Below, piece after piece: positions 33,655-42,845 of a DNA stretch of 64,000 bases. Source of the stretch: Crocinitomicaceae bacterium (GTDB taxonomy: Bacteria; Bacteroidota; Bacteroidia; Flavobacteriales_D; Crocinitomicaceae); the NCBI GenBank assembly GCA_024643555.1, contig JAHEMQ010000001.1, forward strand, positions 1 to 64,000. The letters run 5' to 3'. Both the position numbers and the translations under genes were made by a program. Positions within the stretch are counted from its first letter, which is position 1. Every line of letters begins with the position of its first letter. The notes under the pieces were generated by a model. The model saw nothing but the letters and a program-made list of their open reading frames with translations. It was not told the origin of the DNA and searched no databases.

Positions 33655-35589
33655 ATGATTCAGGTTACTTTTCCGGACGGAACAATCAGGGAATATGCGA
33701 AGGGAACTTCTGCGTTGCAGATTGCAACGTCTATTTCCGAAGGATTGGCGCGAAATGTTTTGGCAGCACGTGTCAATGGACAAGTGAAGGATGCGGTCCT
33801 TCCAATTCATGAAAATTGTGAATTGCAATTGTTGACCTGGAACGATTCAGATGGTAAATCAACGATGTGGCATTCTTCTGCCCATTTGATGGCGGAAGCC
33901 CTAGAATTTTATTATCCTGGAATAAAATTGGCGATTGGTCCACCGGTGAATAGTGGATTCTATTACGACGTTGATTTCATGGATTACAGCATCTCGGAAA
34001 AAGACTTGGAGAAAATCGAACAAAAAATGAAGGAGTTGGCGAAAGCAAAGAATCCGTTTGTTCGACAAGAAATTTCGAAAGCAGATGCCATCGCTTATTT
34101 CACTGAAAAACAAGATCCGTATAAATTGGAGTTGTTATCCGAATTAGAAGATGGTACGATTACTTTCTACACGCAAGGTAATTTCACGGATTTATGCCGC
34201 GGACCACATCTTCCTGACACGGGATTCATCAAAGCGGTCAAATTAACAGCAATTGCTGGGGCCTATTGGAGGGGGGGTGAAAAGAATAAACAGTTAACAC
34301 GTATTTATGGTGTGACCTTCCCGAAACAAGCAGAATTAACGGAACACTTGGAAAAATTGGAGGAAGCGAAACGTCGCGATCACCGAAAATTAGGGAAGGA
34401 ATTGGAGTTGTTCACGTTCTCTCAAAAAGTTGGACAAGGATTACCAATGTGGTTACCGAAAGGTGCTGCCTTGCGTGAGCGTTTGGAAAACTTCTTGAAA
34501 AAAGCACAGCGAAAAGCAGGGTACCAACAGGTGATTACGCCGCACATTGGGAATAAAGAATTGTATGTGACTTCCGGGCACTACGAGAAATATGGTGCTG
34601 ATTCATTTCAGCCAATTCGTACGCCAGATCCGAACGAAGAGTTTTATTTGAAACCAATGAACTGCCCACATCATTGTGAGATTTTTAGATCTAAACCAAG
34701 ATCCTACAAAGATCTTCCGGCGCGATTCGCAGAATTTGGAACGGTTTATCGCTACGAGCAATCTGGAGAGTTGCACGGTTTGACACGTGTTCGTGGATTT
34801 ACGCAGGATGATGCACACATTTTCTGTACACAAGAGCAGGTGAAAGAAGAGTTTAAAAATGTGATTGACATCGTTCTGTATGTGTTGAAAACCTTGAATT
34901 TTCACAATTTTAAAGCGCAAATTTCGTTAAGAGATCAAGTCAACCGTGAAAAGTACATTGGAGCGGAAGAGAATTGGGTGAAGGCTGAACAAGCAATTAT
35001 TGAAGCGGCAGCTGAAAAAGAATTGCCAACGGTGGTGGAATACGGAGAAGCAGCTTTCTATGGTCCAAAATTGGATTTCATGGTGCAAGATGCATTGGGA
35101 CGTGAATGGCAGCTTGGGACAATCCAGGTAGATTACAACTTGCCAGAGCGTTTTGACCTTGAGTACGTAGGGGCAGATAACCAAAAACACCGTCCGGTGA
35201 TGATTCATCGTGCGCCTTTTGGTTCGATGGAAAGATTCGTGGCGGTATTGTTGGAGCACTGTGCTGGAGACTTCCCACTGTGGTTGTCAACAGAACAGTT
35301 CATTGTCCTCCCAATTTCAGATAAATACAACGAGTACGCAGAAAAAGTTTTAGAATTCCTAAATAATTACGATATTCGCGGACTTGTTGACGACCGAAAT
35401 GAAAAAATAGGTAAGAAAATACGTGATGCAGAGTTGGCAAAAGTGCCATTTATGCTAATTGTCGGAGAGAAAGAATTTGAGTCAAATCAAGTGTCAGTAA
35501 GACAAAGAGGAGCGGGAGATCACGGTTCAATTACCCAAGAGGCGTTTGTTGCAATGGTGCAAGAAGCAATCGCTGAGGAATTGTCATAA
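33655..35589 (+). CDS. thrS: Threonyl-tRNA synthetase
   Basis: A 644-residue class II aminoacyl-tRNA synthetase of standard length. It has a TGS domain (1-62), the second editing-like domain with [11 protein letters not shown] (about 73-83), and a catalytic core with [12 protein letters not shown] and the zinc ligands, [25 protein letters not shown] (motif 2), and [18 protein letters not shown] (motif 3). The anticodon-binding domain follows from about 540. It begins the conserved thrS-infC-rpmI-rplT cluster. Confidence 0.97.
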   Translation: MIQVTFPDGTIREYAKGTSALQIATSISEGLARNVLAARVNGQVKDAVLPIHENCELQLLTWNDSDGKSTMWHSSAHLMAEALEFYYPGIKLAIGPPVNSGFYYDVDFMDYSISEKDLEKIEQKMKELAKAKNPFVRQEISKADAIAYFTEKQDPYKLELLSELEDGTITFYTQGNFTDLCRGPHLPDTGFIKAVKLTAIAGAYWRGGEKNKQLTRIYGVTFPKQAELTEHLEKLEEAKRRDHRKLGKELELFTFSQKVGQGLPMWLPKGAALRERLENFLKKAQRKAGYQQVITPHIGNKELYVTSGHYEKYGADSFQPIRTPDPNEEFYLKPMNCPHHCEIFRSKPRSYKDLPARFAEFGTVYRYEQSGELHGLTRVRGFTQDDAHIFCTQEQVKEEFKNVIDIVLYVLKTLNFHNFKAQISLRDQVNREKYIGAEENWVKAEQAIIEAAAEKELPTVVEYGEAAFYGPKLDFMVQDALGREWQLGTIQVDYNLPERFDLEYVGADNQKHRPVMIHRAPFGSMERFVAVLLEHCAGDFPLWLSTEQFIVLPISDKYNEYAEKVLEFLNNYDIRGLVDDRNEKIGKKIRDAELAKVPFMLIVGEKEFESNQVSVRQRGAGDHGSITQEAFVAMVQEAIAEELS

Positions 35590-35605
35590 GTATTTAAATT
35601 ATTGA

Positions 35606-36151
35606 ATGAGAAGAAATTCGAGACCATTTGTAAAAAGAGAAGAAGAAGCGCAACACCGAATCAATGATAAAATTGTTGCTGCGGAAATTCGATTAGTTGT
35701 TGAAGGTGAAGAGCCTCAAGTGATGTCTGTTTCAAAAGCGATTGCTTTGGCAGAGGAAGAAGAATTAGATTTGGTTGAGATTTCTCCTAATGCGAAGCCG
35801 CCGGTTTGTAAAATCATGGACTATAAAAAGTTCTTGTACAACCAAAAGCGTAAACAAAAAGAGTTAAAAGCAAAACAAAGCAAAATCGTCGTGAAAGAGA
35901 TTCGCTTTGGGCCGAATACGGATGACCACGATTTCAATTTCAAATTGGCGCATGCTAAGAAGTTTTTGGAGGAGGGAAGTAAAGTGAAGGCATATGTATT
36001 CTTTAGAGGACGTACCATTGTGTTTAAGGACCGAGGGGAAATTCTTTTATTGAAGTTTGCGCAAGAACTAGCTGATTGTGGTGTGATTGAACAACTACCA
36101 AAATTGGAGGGGAAAAAGATGATCCTGATGATCAACTCAAAAAAGAAATAA
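35606..36151 (+). CDS. infC: Translation initiation factor IF-3
   Basis: A 181-residue initiation factor that binds the 30S subunit and controls start-codon choice. The N-domain contains [18 protein letters not shown] and [32 protein letters not shown], and the C-domain [29 protein letters not shown]. Start ATG at 35606 gives a short basic N-terminal extension. It lies 16 bases after thrS. Unlike the proteobacterial gene, it begins with an ordinary ATG, so the classical rare-codon autoregulation does not apply. Confidence 0.96.
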   Translation: MRRNSRPFVKREEEAQHRINDKIVAAEIRLVVEGEEPQVMSVSKAIALAEEEELDLVEISPNAKPPVCKIMDYKKFLYNQKRKQKELKAKQSKIVVKEIRFGPNTDDHDFNFKLAHAKKFLEEGSKVKAYVFFRGRTIVFKDRGEILLLKFAQELADCGVIEQLPKLEGKKMILMINSKKK

Positions 36152-36192
36152 GGAAGCTGATATAGATGTTAAACTTTTAAAAAAAAGTAGAA

Positions 36193-36390
36193 ATGCCTAA
36201 AATGAAAACAAAATCCAGTGCAAAGAAGAGATTCACCATCACTGGTAGTGGAAAAATCAAGCGTAAACACGCTTTTAAAAGCCACATTTTAACAAAGAAG
36301 GCTACGAAACGTAAGCGTAATTTGACACACGCTGGATTGGTACACAGTGCCGATTTATCGAATGTGAAATTGCAATTGTGCATGAAATAG
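36193..36390 (+). CDS. rpmI: 50S ribosomal protein L35
   Basis: A 65-residue basic ribosomal protein with the family start [30 protein letters not shown]. Normal length. It lies between infC and rplT as in most bacteria. Confidence 0.96.
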   Translation: MPKMKTKSSAKKRFTITGSGKIKRKHAFKSHILTKKATKRKRNLTHAGLVHSADLSNVKLQLCMK

Positions 36391-36479
36391 TCCTTTGTTG
36401 GTTTGTAAATTGTTTAACCCGGTAACGAGTAACTAAGCCTTCGAAGTCGAAGCACTCTTTATCAAAAAACTTAAAAATT
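36391..36479 (+). promoter_or_regulatory. rpmI-rplT intergenic leader, possible L20 autoregulatory site
   Basis: This 89-base gap is longer than others in the operon. It contains CTTCGA-AG-TCGAAG (36439-36452) and a CGGTAACGAGTAAC stretch. L20 is known to repress its own operon through mRNA structures in other bacteria. No specific mimic was recognised. Confidence 0.25.
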
Positions 36480-36827
36480 ATGCCAAGATCAGTCAATCAC
36501 GTTGCATCAAGAGCAAGAAGAAAAAACTTGATGAAACTAGCCAAAGGTTACTTTGGAAGAAGAAAAAATGTTTGGACCGTAGCGAAAAACGCTATTGAAA
36601 AAGGTTTGCTTTATGCGTACTCAGGTCGTAAACAAAAGAAAAGAAATTTCCGTTCATTATGGATTACACGTATCAATGCAGGTGCACGCCTTCATGGTAT
36701 GAGTTATTCTCAGTTTATGGGAGCAGTACACAAAAGTGGAATTGAGTTAAATCGTAAAGTACTTGCGGATTTAGCAATGAACCACCCTGAGGCTTTTAAA
36801 GCCGTTGTGGATTCTGTAAAAAAATAA
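36480..36827 (+). CDS. rplT: 50S ribosomal protein L20
   Basis: A 115-residue 23S-rRNA-binding protein with the signature [38 protein letters not shown] and [21 protein letters not shown]. Normal length. It is the last gene of the thrS cluster and is followed by a strong terminator. Confidence 0.97.
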   Translation: MPRSVNHVASRARRKNLMKLAKGYFGRRKNVWTVAKNAIEKGLLYAYSGRKQKKRNFRSLWITRINAGARLHGMSYSQFMGAVHKSGIELNRKVLADLAMNHPEAFKAVVDSVKK

Positions 36828-36846
36828 AATTATTCTATGTCAGCTT

Positions 36847-36882
36847 AAAGCCATTAGTCCTTTGATTAATGGCTTTTTTTTA
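36847..36882 (+). terminator. Rho-independent terminator after rplT
   Basis: A ten-base-pair stem (AAAGCCATTA with TAATGGCTTT) and ten-base loop, followed by a run of T, 19 bases after the rplT stop. Confidence 0.9.
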
Positions 36883-36899
36883 ATCAGTTCGTTTCTATT

Positions 36900-37856
36900 A
36901 TGTTGAAAATTGGAGTCGTTGGTGCAGGACATCTAGGTAAAATTCACATTCAAAATATATTGGTTTTGAGTGGGGAATTTCAGTTAGTTGGATTCTTCGA
37001 TACAAATCCTTCGATTCAAGTCGATGTGGCTAAGCAATTTCAAATCAAAGCGTTCTCGAGCTATGAAGAATTATTGTCTGAAGTGGATTCGGTTTTGTTG
37101 GCTTGTCCAACTTCCGCACACTTCAATATGGCTGTTCAAGCGTTAAAACTTAGAAGACATGTGTTTGTCGAAAAACCAGTTTGTCAAACAGTAGAAGAGT
37201 CAAAATCACTATTGTCCTACGGACATGAAGCAGGCGTTATTGTGCAGGTGGGGCACGTTGAACGATTTAATCCAGCTTTTCTAGCCTCACAAGAATTCAT
37301 TGAAGCTCCCATGTTTATTGAGTCTCATCGATTGGCGCCTTTTCAAGAAAGGGGATCAGAGGTGTCTGTTGTGTTAGATTTGATGATTCACGATATTGAC
37401 ATCGCCTTGAAAGTATCTAATTCCCGTGTCAAACGCATTTCCGCTTCAGGGATGGAGGTATTGAGCAGTTGCACGGACATCGCATCGGTTCGTTTGGAAT
37501 TTGAAAATGGTTGTGTAGCCAATTTGACAGCTTCCAGAGTTGCCAAACAACGTGCTCGTAAAACTCGTTTTTTTATGAAAGATCATGCTGTTACGGTCGA
37601 TTTTTTAGAGAAAAAAGTAGAGAAAACCATGGTCGTTGATCACATAAATCAAGAAGGTTCTTTAATGAAAACATTAGATTATCAGGATATTCCTACGGAG
37701 TCGTCGAATGCGATTCAACATGAATTATGTGCATTTGCAAAGTCGGTTGAACGGAATGAAAAACCCATCGTTTGCTTAGAAGAAGCACATCAAGCAATGG
37801 AGGTGGCAACCTATATTATGGAGAGAATTCATGAGTCCAATCAATTTGTAAAATAA
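36900..37856 (+). CDS. Gfo/Idh/MocA-family NAD(P)-dependent oxidoreductase
   Basis: A 318-residue sugar-type dehydrogenase. The Rossmann motif is GVVGAGHLGKIHIQN (about 5-19), and the family EKP motif is FVEKPVCQT (about 90-98). HDIDIALKVS (about 164-173) lies in the second domain. The substrate is unknown. Because a polyprenyl-phosphate sugar transferase follows two genes later, nucleotide-sugar metabolism is one possibility. Confidence 0.87.
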   Translation: MLKIGVVGAGHLGKIHIQNILVLSGEFQLVGFFDTNPSIQVDVAKQFQIKAFSSYEELLSEVDSVLLACPTSAHFNMAVQALKLRRHVFVEKPVCQTVEESKSLLSYGHEAGVIVQVGHVERFNPAFLASQEFIEAPMFIESHRLAPFQERGSEVSVVLDLMIHDIDIALKVSNSRVKRISASGMEVLSSCTDIASVRLEFENGCVANLTASRVAKQRARKTRFFMKDHAVTVDFLEKKVEKTMVVDHINQEGSLMKTLDYQDIPTESSNAIQHELCAFAKSVERNEKPIVCLEEAHQAMEVATYIMERIHESNQFVK

Positions 37857-37880
37857 TTTCAATTTTTATTCGTTACACAC

Positions 37881-38744
37881 ATGATGAGAATTTTTACTTG
37901 CCTCACTCTTCTGGTCTTTTTAGCAGGATGTATTAAAAATAATCCCGATCCTGCATGGCTTGAAGTGAACAGTATGACGCTCGTTTCTAATCCTGCTTTA
38001 TCGGGAGCTGAAGGACAACTTACACAAGATTTTAGAGATGTTTGGGTTTATATTGATGATCAAATGTTGGGTTGTTTTCAAGTGCCATTTAAAATTCCGG
38101 TTCTGAAAGAAGGTAATGTCAATATCAAAATATTTCCTGCCGTTAGAAATAATGGAATTTCTGCCAATAAGATGATTTATCCCTTCATGAATTCATTTGA
38201 AGTAAATGCAACATTCGTAAAGAATCAAACTTTGACCTTGAATCCAGTAACGAGTTATAAGGATAACATAAATTTTTGGATTGAGGATTTTGAAGATGCC
38301 TCTATTAAAATTCAGGAAGACCCGAATTATAGTGTGGCAAATTTGTTTACAACCAGTGAGTCTATTATGCCATTTAACGGTTCGACTTATGGGAAGGTCA
38401 TTTTGAATTCGTCAGATTCCGTTTGGTTAGCTTACACATCCGATCAGCTTGCCATTCCAAAAAATAAAGCATGTTTCCTTGAAATTGATTATTACAATAC
38501 CAATTCTTTTTTACAAGGATTTTTGGCCGTAAGTGCATTGTCGAATAAGTACCAGGATAATGCTGGATTTAACAAACAACCACCAGCAACTGTAAAATGG
38601 AAAAAGATGTACATAGAATTAACCGAACTAATTGGAAATTCTGCTAATGACGCTCATTTTGTACAAGCATTCAAGGCAAACTTGGAGTCAGGAATGTCGG
38701 AAAGTTTCATTTGCATTGATAACGTAAAAATTGTTTATAAGTAA
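37881..38744 (+). CDS. Hypothetical lipoprotein
   Basis: A 287-residue lipoprotein with a signal peptide (MRIFTCLTLLVFLAGC, acylated cysteine near 17). Residues about 30-115 may be a beta-sandwich (DVWVYIDDQMLGCFQVPFKIPVLKEG), and the C-terminal half reads like a jelly-roll (FWIEDFED, CFLEIDYYN, KMYIELTELIG, SFICIDNVKIVYK). I know no named family. It abuts the sugar transferase gene, and the two are probably co-transcribed. Confidence 0.72.
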   Translation: MMRIFTCLTLLVFLAGCIKNNPDPAWLEVNSMTLVSNPALSGAEGQLTQDFRDVWVYIDDQMLGCFQVPFKIPVLKEGNVNIKIFPAVRNNGISANKMIYPFMNSFEVNATFVKNQTLTLNPVTSYKDNINFWIEDFEDASIKIQEDPNYSVANLFTTSESIMPFNGSTYGKVILNSSDSVWLAYTSDQLAIPKNKACFLEIDYYNTNSFLQGFLAVSALSNKYQDNAGFNKQPPATVKWKKMYIELTELIGNSANDAHFVQAFKANLESGMSESFICIDNVKIVYK

Positions 38745-40136
38745 ATGAAAGATCGCTTTTGGGCTTCTTGTTTAATTATCATTGACTATTGTTTTGCGGC
38801 ATTAGCATGGGGACTTTTTTTTTATATCCGAAAAACACAGATTGAAGGACAAGCCTTTTTGGCGGATTCAAAGTTCTTTTTAGGACTTTGGTTAATCCCA
38901 TTGTTTTGGATTTCCTTCTATTTTATACAAGGGACCTATCATGACATACGTCGGATGTTTCGACTTAAAATGCTCAATCTTACCTTAGTTGCTGCTTTTT
39001 TTGGAACAATAACCCTCTTTTTTACTTTGTTGATTGATGATGATGTAAAGTCCTATCAAAATTATTACCGTTCTGTTTTCTTTCTTTTCGGCATTCATTT
39101 TTTTGTTACCGTTATTCCACGTCTGATTTTCAATACCGTTCTTATCCAATTTATTCGTGTCAAAGGACACGGGTTTAAAACATTAATCATCGGCGGAAAT
39201 GAAAAAGCGGTAGAGATTTATCAAGAATTGGTGCAACAAAAACAAAATACAAATTCCTTTATTGGTTATGTGAATGTCAACGGAAAGGATACCTTGTTGA
39301 CGGATATGATTCCTTATCTTGGACATGTCACCCAATTGGAGGGAATCTTGAAAGAACATGTCGTCGAGGAGGTGGTGTTGGCAGTAGAAAGTTCCGACCA
39401 TAATCGCTTGAAAGATATCATTTCACGAGTGGATAACGGTCGTATTCGTATAAAGTTGTTACCAGATATGTATGCGATTTTGGCTGGGTCAGTCGAAATG
39501 ACTAACATTTATGGTGCTTTGTTAATTGAGATTATTCCGGATGTTATGCCTTTTTGGCAACAAGCGGTGAAACGATTAATGGATATTGTTATTTCTGCAA
39601 TCGCGGTGATTTGTTTGCTGCCATTTTACTTGTTTTCAGCATTGGCTGTTAAGTTGTCCTCTCCTGGACCAATCTTGTTTCTTCAGGAACGTGTGGGAAT
39701 GAATGGAAAATCATTTCGAATCATCAAGTTTAGAACGATGTACGTAAACTCGGAGCAGCAAGGACCACAATTATCATCGGAAGGTGATCCTAGAATTACA
39801 CCCATCGGTCGATTTATGCGGAAAACGCGCTTAGATGAATTCCCACAATTTGTGAATGTCCTTCTCGGACAAATGTCCTTGGTTGGTCCACGACCAGAAA
39901 GACAATTTTACATCGATCAAATCGTAAAAGTCGAACCGCAATATACTCATTTGACCAAGGTTCGCCCAGGAATAACCTCCTGGGGTCAAGTTAAATTTGG
40001 CTATGCGGAAAACGTGGATCAAATGCTGCAACGCATGAAATTTGATTTAATTTACTTGAAAAACAGAAGCCTAGCATTGGATATAAAGATCATGTTTTAT
40101 ACCGTCATTATTGTCATCAAAGCAAAAGGGAAATAG
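38745..40136 (+). CDS. Polyprenyl-phosphate sugar phosphotransferase (WbaP/CpsE type)
   Basis: A 463-residue inner-membrane enzyme that starts surface-glycan synthesis by moving a sugar-1-phosphate onto undecaprenyl phosphate. There are about four N-terminal helices, a CoA-binding-like middle domain (TLIIGGNEKAVEIYQEL), and a C-terminal catalytic domain entered by a helix near residue 285. KFRTM, RKTRLDEFPQFVNVLLGQMSLVGPRPE and TKVRPGITSWGQV are the family signatures. The donor sugar is unknown. It may start the glycan exported by the GT4/flippase cluster 17 kb upstream. Confidence 0.92.
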   Translation: MKDRFWASCLIIIDYCFAALAWGLFFYIRKTQIEGQAFLADSKFFLGLWLIPLFWISFYFIQGTYHDIRRMFRLKMLNLTLVAAFFGTITLFFTLLIDDDVKSYQNYYRSVFFLFGIHFFVTVIPRLIFNTVLIQFIRVKGHGFKTLIIGGNEKAVEIYQELVQQKQNTNSFIGYVNVNGKDTLLTDMIPYLGHVTQLEGILKEHVVEEVVLAVESSDHNRLKDIISRVDNGRIRIKLLPDMYAILAGSVEMTNIYGALLIEIIPDVMPFWQQAVKRLMDIVISAIAVICLLPFYLFSALAVKLSSPGPILFLQERVGMNGKSFRIIKFRTMYVNSEQQGPQLSSEGDPRITPIGRFMRKTRLDEFPQFVNVLLGQMSLVGPRPERQFYIDQIVKVEPQYTHLTKVRPGITSWGQVKFGYAENVDQMLQRMKFDLIYLKNRSLALDIKIMFYTVIIVIKAKGK

Positions 40137-40175
40137 AATTATTTCTTGGATGTTAGGGAATTCAAAAATCCTTCG

Positions 40176-40183
40176 TATCTTTG
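40176..40183 (+). promoter_or_regulatory. -7 promoter element of rpsP-rimM
   Basis: TATCTTTG followed by CACCC, 52 bases before the rpsP ATG. It shows that an upstream ATG at 40146 is not the real start. Confidence 0.6.
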
Positions 40184-40235
40184 CACCCACAAATTCATTT
40201 ATAAACGTAGGTTTCGTACCTCAAATTGTAAAATT

Positions 40236-40967
40236 ATGGCAACAAGAATTAGATTACAAAGACACGGTAAAAAAGGTAAACCATTTTTTCATTTGGTTGC
40301 AGCAGATAGTCGTGCAAAAAGAGATGGTAAATTCATCGAGAAATTAGGAACGTATAATCCAACAGCGAATCCTGCAGTGATTAACATCAATTTCGAAGCA
40401 ACTTTGAATTGGGTTCAAACGGGTGCTGAAATGTCGGATACGGCTCGTGCAATCTTATCTTACAAAGGTGTATTGTACAAAAATCACTTATTAAACGGAG
40501 TGAAAAAAGGTGCTTTAACAGCTGAGCAAGTTGAAGAGAAATTTGCAAAATGGTTAGCGGATAAAGAAGCGAAAGTGGAAAGTAAAGTTTCTGGATTAGC
40601 TAAAAATGCTGAGAAAGAAAAAATTGCTCGTCAACAAGCTGAAGAAGCAGCGAAAATTGCGAAAGCAGCTGAAGTTGCCGCTAAAAATGCTCCTGTTGTT
40701 GAAGAAGTAGCTGAAGAGGCTGCGGAGGAAGTAGCAGCAGAAGAGGCAACAGCAGAAGTTGTTGAAGAAGCGCCAGCAGTAGAGGAAGCTCCGGTAGCTG
40801 AAGCAGTTGTTGAAGAGGCTCCTGTAGTAGAAGAAACTCCAGCAGTAGAAGAAACTCCAGTAGTTGAAGAGGCTCCAGTAGCAGAGGAAGTTGTAGAAGA
40901 AGCTCCAGCAACGGAAGCAACGGAAGAAGCAGCACCTGAGGCTTCAGAAGAGACTGCGGCTGAATAA
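40236..40967 (+). CDS. rpsP: 30S ribosomal protein S16 with a long acidic C-terminal repeat tail
   Basis: A 243-residue S16. Residues 1-90 are the canonical domain (MATRIRLQRHGKKGKPFFHL, RDGKFIEKLGTYNP, GAEMSDTARAIL). Residues 91-152 are a charged helix rich in Lys, Glu and Ala. Residues 153-243 are an acidic low-complexity tail of VVEEAP/AVEETP-type units. Typical S16 is about 80-90 residues; some Bacteroidota carry extensions. I set the start at ATG 40236, since the open frame continues 90 bases upstream through the promoter. rimM follows five bases later. Confidence 0.95.
   Translation: MATRIRLQRHGKKGKPFFHLVAADSRAKRDGKFIEKLGTYNPTANPAVININFEATLNWVQTGAEMSDTARAILSYKGVLYKNHLLNGVKKGALTAEQVEEKFAKWLADKEAKVESKVSGLAKNAEKEKIARQQAEEAAKIAKAAEVAAKNAPVVEEVAEEAAEEVAAEEATAEVVEEAPAVEEAPVAEAVVEEAPVVEETPAVEETPVVEEAPVAEEVVEEAPATEATEEAAPEASEETAAE
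40692..40964 (+). repeat. Degenerate in-frame repeat coding the acidic S16 tail
   Basis: About 91 codons of near-repeats built on GTT/GTA-GAA-GAA/GAG-GCT/ACT-CCA, giving Val-Glu-Glu-Ala/Thr-Pro units. The codons vary, which suggests age or selection on the protein. The best-kept stretch is about 40790-40905. Confidence 0.8.
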
Positions 40968-40972
40968 GCTGT

Positions 40973-41500
40973 ATGCAAAAACAAGATTGTTTTTATTTAG
41001 GAATAATAGCGAAACTTCACGGATTTAAAGGTGAAGTTTCGTTGTTTTTAGACGTTTCTAATCCATCGGATTATGCGACGTTGGACGCTGTTTTCATCGA
41101 GATAGATGGTAGCTTAATTCCTTTTTTTGTTCAAAACTTGAAGATGAAAACGAAAGGATTCGTCGCAGTGAAATTTGAAGGAATCGATAGCGAACAAGAT
41201 GCACAGCGCATATTAAAGAAACCCGTTTATTTACCAGAGGCTTTTTTGCAAGAATTAGATCAGACATCGTTTTACGATCATGAAATCATTGGGTACACGG
41301 TCTTTGATGAAGTGCATGGAAACGTTGGTGTTGTTGAAAATGTCATTGATATGGCTGCAAATCCACTATTGCAATTAAGCAAAGATGGGGTAGAGGTTCT
41401 TATTCCGATTTTCGAAGGACTTGTTCAAAAAGTTCAGCGCAAAAAAAAGGAGCTTTATGTAAAAGCTCCTGAAGGTTTGATCGATTTGTATCTTTCTTAA
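40973..41500 (+). CDS. rimM: Ribosome maturation factor RimM
   Basis: A 175-residue 30S maturation factor that binds S19. The N-terminal RimM barrel has YLGIIAKLHGFKGEVSLFLDV, and the C-terminal PRC barrel has YDHEIIGYTVFDE and ANPLLQLSKDGVEVLIPIFEGLVQKV. Normal length. It follows rpsP, as in most bacteria, but trmD is elsewhere. Its last codons hold a terminator for the opposite-strand gene, and its stop shares TTAA with that gene's stop. Confidence 0.95.
   Translation: MQKQDCFYLGIIAKLHGFKGEVSLFLDVSNPSDYATLDAVFIEIDGSLIPFFVQNLKMKTKGFVAVKFEGIDSEQDAQRILKKPVYLPEAFLQELDQTSFYDHEIIGYTVFDEVHGNVGVVENVIDMAANPLLQLSKDGVEVLIPIFEGLVQKVQRKKKELYVKAPEGLIDLYLS
41441..41470 (-). terminator. Rho-independent terminator for the GH3 gene, inside rimM
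   Basis: Read on the minus strand, AGGAGCTTT, a five-base loop and AAAGCTCCT are followed by seven T. It lies 27 bases past the GH3 stop and within rimM's coding region. On the plus strand the hairpin has no T tail. Confidence 0.8.
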
Positions 41501-42642
41501 TTGGCTTTTAATAAGCCCATCGCAATTTTCATTCGAAGTACTTTCTTAGCCGATTCATCCACACGTTTCTTGAATTCTTTGTCCGTGCGGTATGCAGCTA
41601 ATATCTCAGCATGCGCTTTCTTCGCGTCTAGTGGCATCAGTACGATGTCACATCCTGCATGAATGGCTTTGTAAGCCGCTTGCGGGACATTTACCACACC
41701 TCCCATGTTCATGGCATCCGTTACAATTAATCCTTTGAATCCTAGGCTATCTTTTAATAAGTTCGTTACAATTTTTTCTGAACAGGTGGAAGGCAATCCT
41801 TTAGTGTCGTATTTGGCATTGTTTTGCACCGCAATATGTGCCACCATGATGGATAGAACGCCATTGGCAATCAAGGTTGGATAGTTGCATATCTCTTTCA
41901 TTTCACCATCAATTACTTGAAGTGCTTTGTGTGTATCCCCGGTTACTAATCCATGTCCTGGGAAATGTTTGGCCGTTGCGATGATGTTATTTTTTTGAGT
42001 TTCTTGAATGAAGGCATCCGACCATGGAATGATATTCGCCGGAACAGCACCAAAACTTCTGAATCCAACTGTCGTGTTCGGTGACATGTCAACAACAGGT
42101 GAAAAGTTGTAATTGATTCCAATGGCATTTAAATCAGCAGAAATCGTTTTGGCACATGCAATGACTTCATCCACATTTTTTAACTCATTTGCCTTTTTTA
42201 CTGGCGTTGAACCCGTGATTTTTCGATTCACTAAACTTGGCTCAGCATCAGCGCTATATAAAAAGGGTAAATTTCCAAATTTGGAATTATTAGTTTCAAA
42301 GTCCTTGATCCAACTGGAAAATTCTTCTTTTGTTCCGTTTAACATTAGGACACCTCCGATGACCCGATCTTTGATGTGTTGATCAATCGTCGCTTTGGTT
42401 TGACCTAAGCGTCCAACCGCTGGCATGATCAACTGAGCGACAATCGCTGTGTCATCCATTTGTTTGAAAATGCGTTCCACTTCTTTGTCCAAGTCTTTGT
42501 TATCCTTAAGAAAATCAGACAATTGAAAGGTGATTTCGCTTTTTGGCTGTACAACTTTCACTTGTTTGGTCGACTCATTTGATTGGGCACAACCTTGAAA
42601 CAGAAGTCCAGCTAGAAATAAAGGGGTGATTAATTTTTTCAT
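41497..42642 (-). CDS. GH3-family lipoprotein, beta-N-acetylhexosaminidase (NagZ-like)
   Basis: A 381-residue hydrolase likely to remove N-acetylglucosamine from muropeptides or glycans. A lipobox (FLAGLLFQGC, cysteine 18) anchors it to a membrane facing the periplasm, unlike cytoplasmic proteobacterial NagZ. KHFPGHG (225-231), the GDTH loop (235-238) with the His acid/base, and VTDAMNMGG with nucleophile D309 are GH3 NagZ signatures. It is a single-domain enzyme. It has its own promoter at 42661 and a terminator inside rimM. Confidence 0.88.
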   Translation of the reverse strand: MKKLITPLFLAGLLFQGCAQSNESTKQVKVVQPKSEITFQLSDFLKDNKDLDKEVERIFKQMDDTAIVAQLIMPAVGRLGQTKATIDQHIKDRVIGGVLMLNGTKEEFSSWIKDFETNNSKFGNLPFLYSADAEPSLVNRKITGSTPVKKANELKNVDEVIACAKTISADLNAIGINYNFSPVVDMSPNTTVGFRSFGAVPANIIPWSDAFIQETQKNNIIATAKHFPGHGLVTGDTHKALQVIDGEMKEICNYPTLIANGVLSIMVAHIAVQNNAKYDTKGLPSTCSEKIVTNLLKDSLGFKGLIVTDAMNMGGVVNVPQAAYKAIHAGCDIVLMPLDAKKAHAEILAAYRTDKEFKKRVDESAKKVLRMKIAMGLLKAN

Positions 42643-42660
42643 ACGTATGTTCTATGTTTA

Positions 42661-42668
42661 CAAAGATA
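42661..42668 (-). promoter_or_regulatory. -7 promoter element of the GH3 gene
   Basis: TATCTTTG on the minus strand, 18 bases before the ATG. The 203-base gap 42643-42845 holds nothing else I recognise. The CotH gene lacks an evident TAnnTTTG. Confidence 0.55.
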
Positions 42669-42845
42669 TTCAATCAGTTCCTTCTTGATTTCAAAATCGA
42701 ATCAAGAAATAACCAAGCACTTGTCAATAACTATGCCTGAAATAATAAGGGATTTAGGGATGTCTCGGAATTTCAGTTAACTTTATCTTAACATGCGCAA
42801 TTTCTTCAAAAAAAAAACATCCTAAATGACAAGAATTATATTGAT

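Noticed and set aside
40146..40235. ATG at 40146 as the start of rpsP.
   Set aside because: It precedes the TATCTTTG promoter box at 40176-40183, and S16 proteins start MATRIRLQRHG at 40236.
40631..40984. Long minus-strand open frames opposite the S16 tail (Ser/Ala/Thr-rich or Leu-rich low complexity).
   Set aside because: They are antisense readings of the repeat, with no start context, domain or promoter; the plus frame is continuous with S16.
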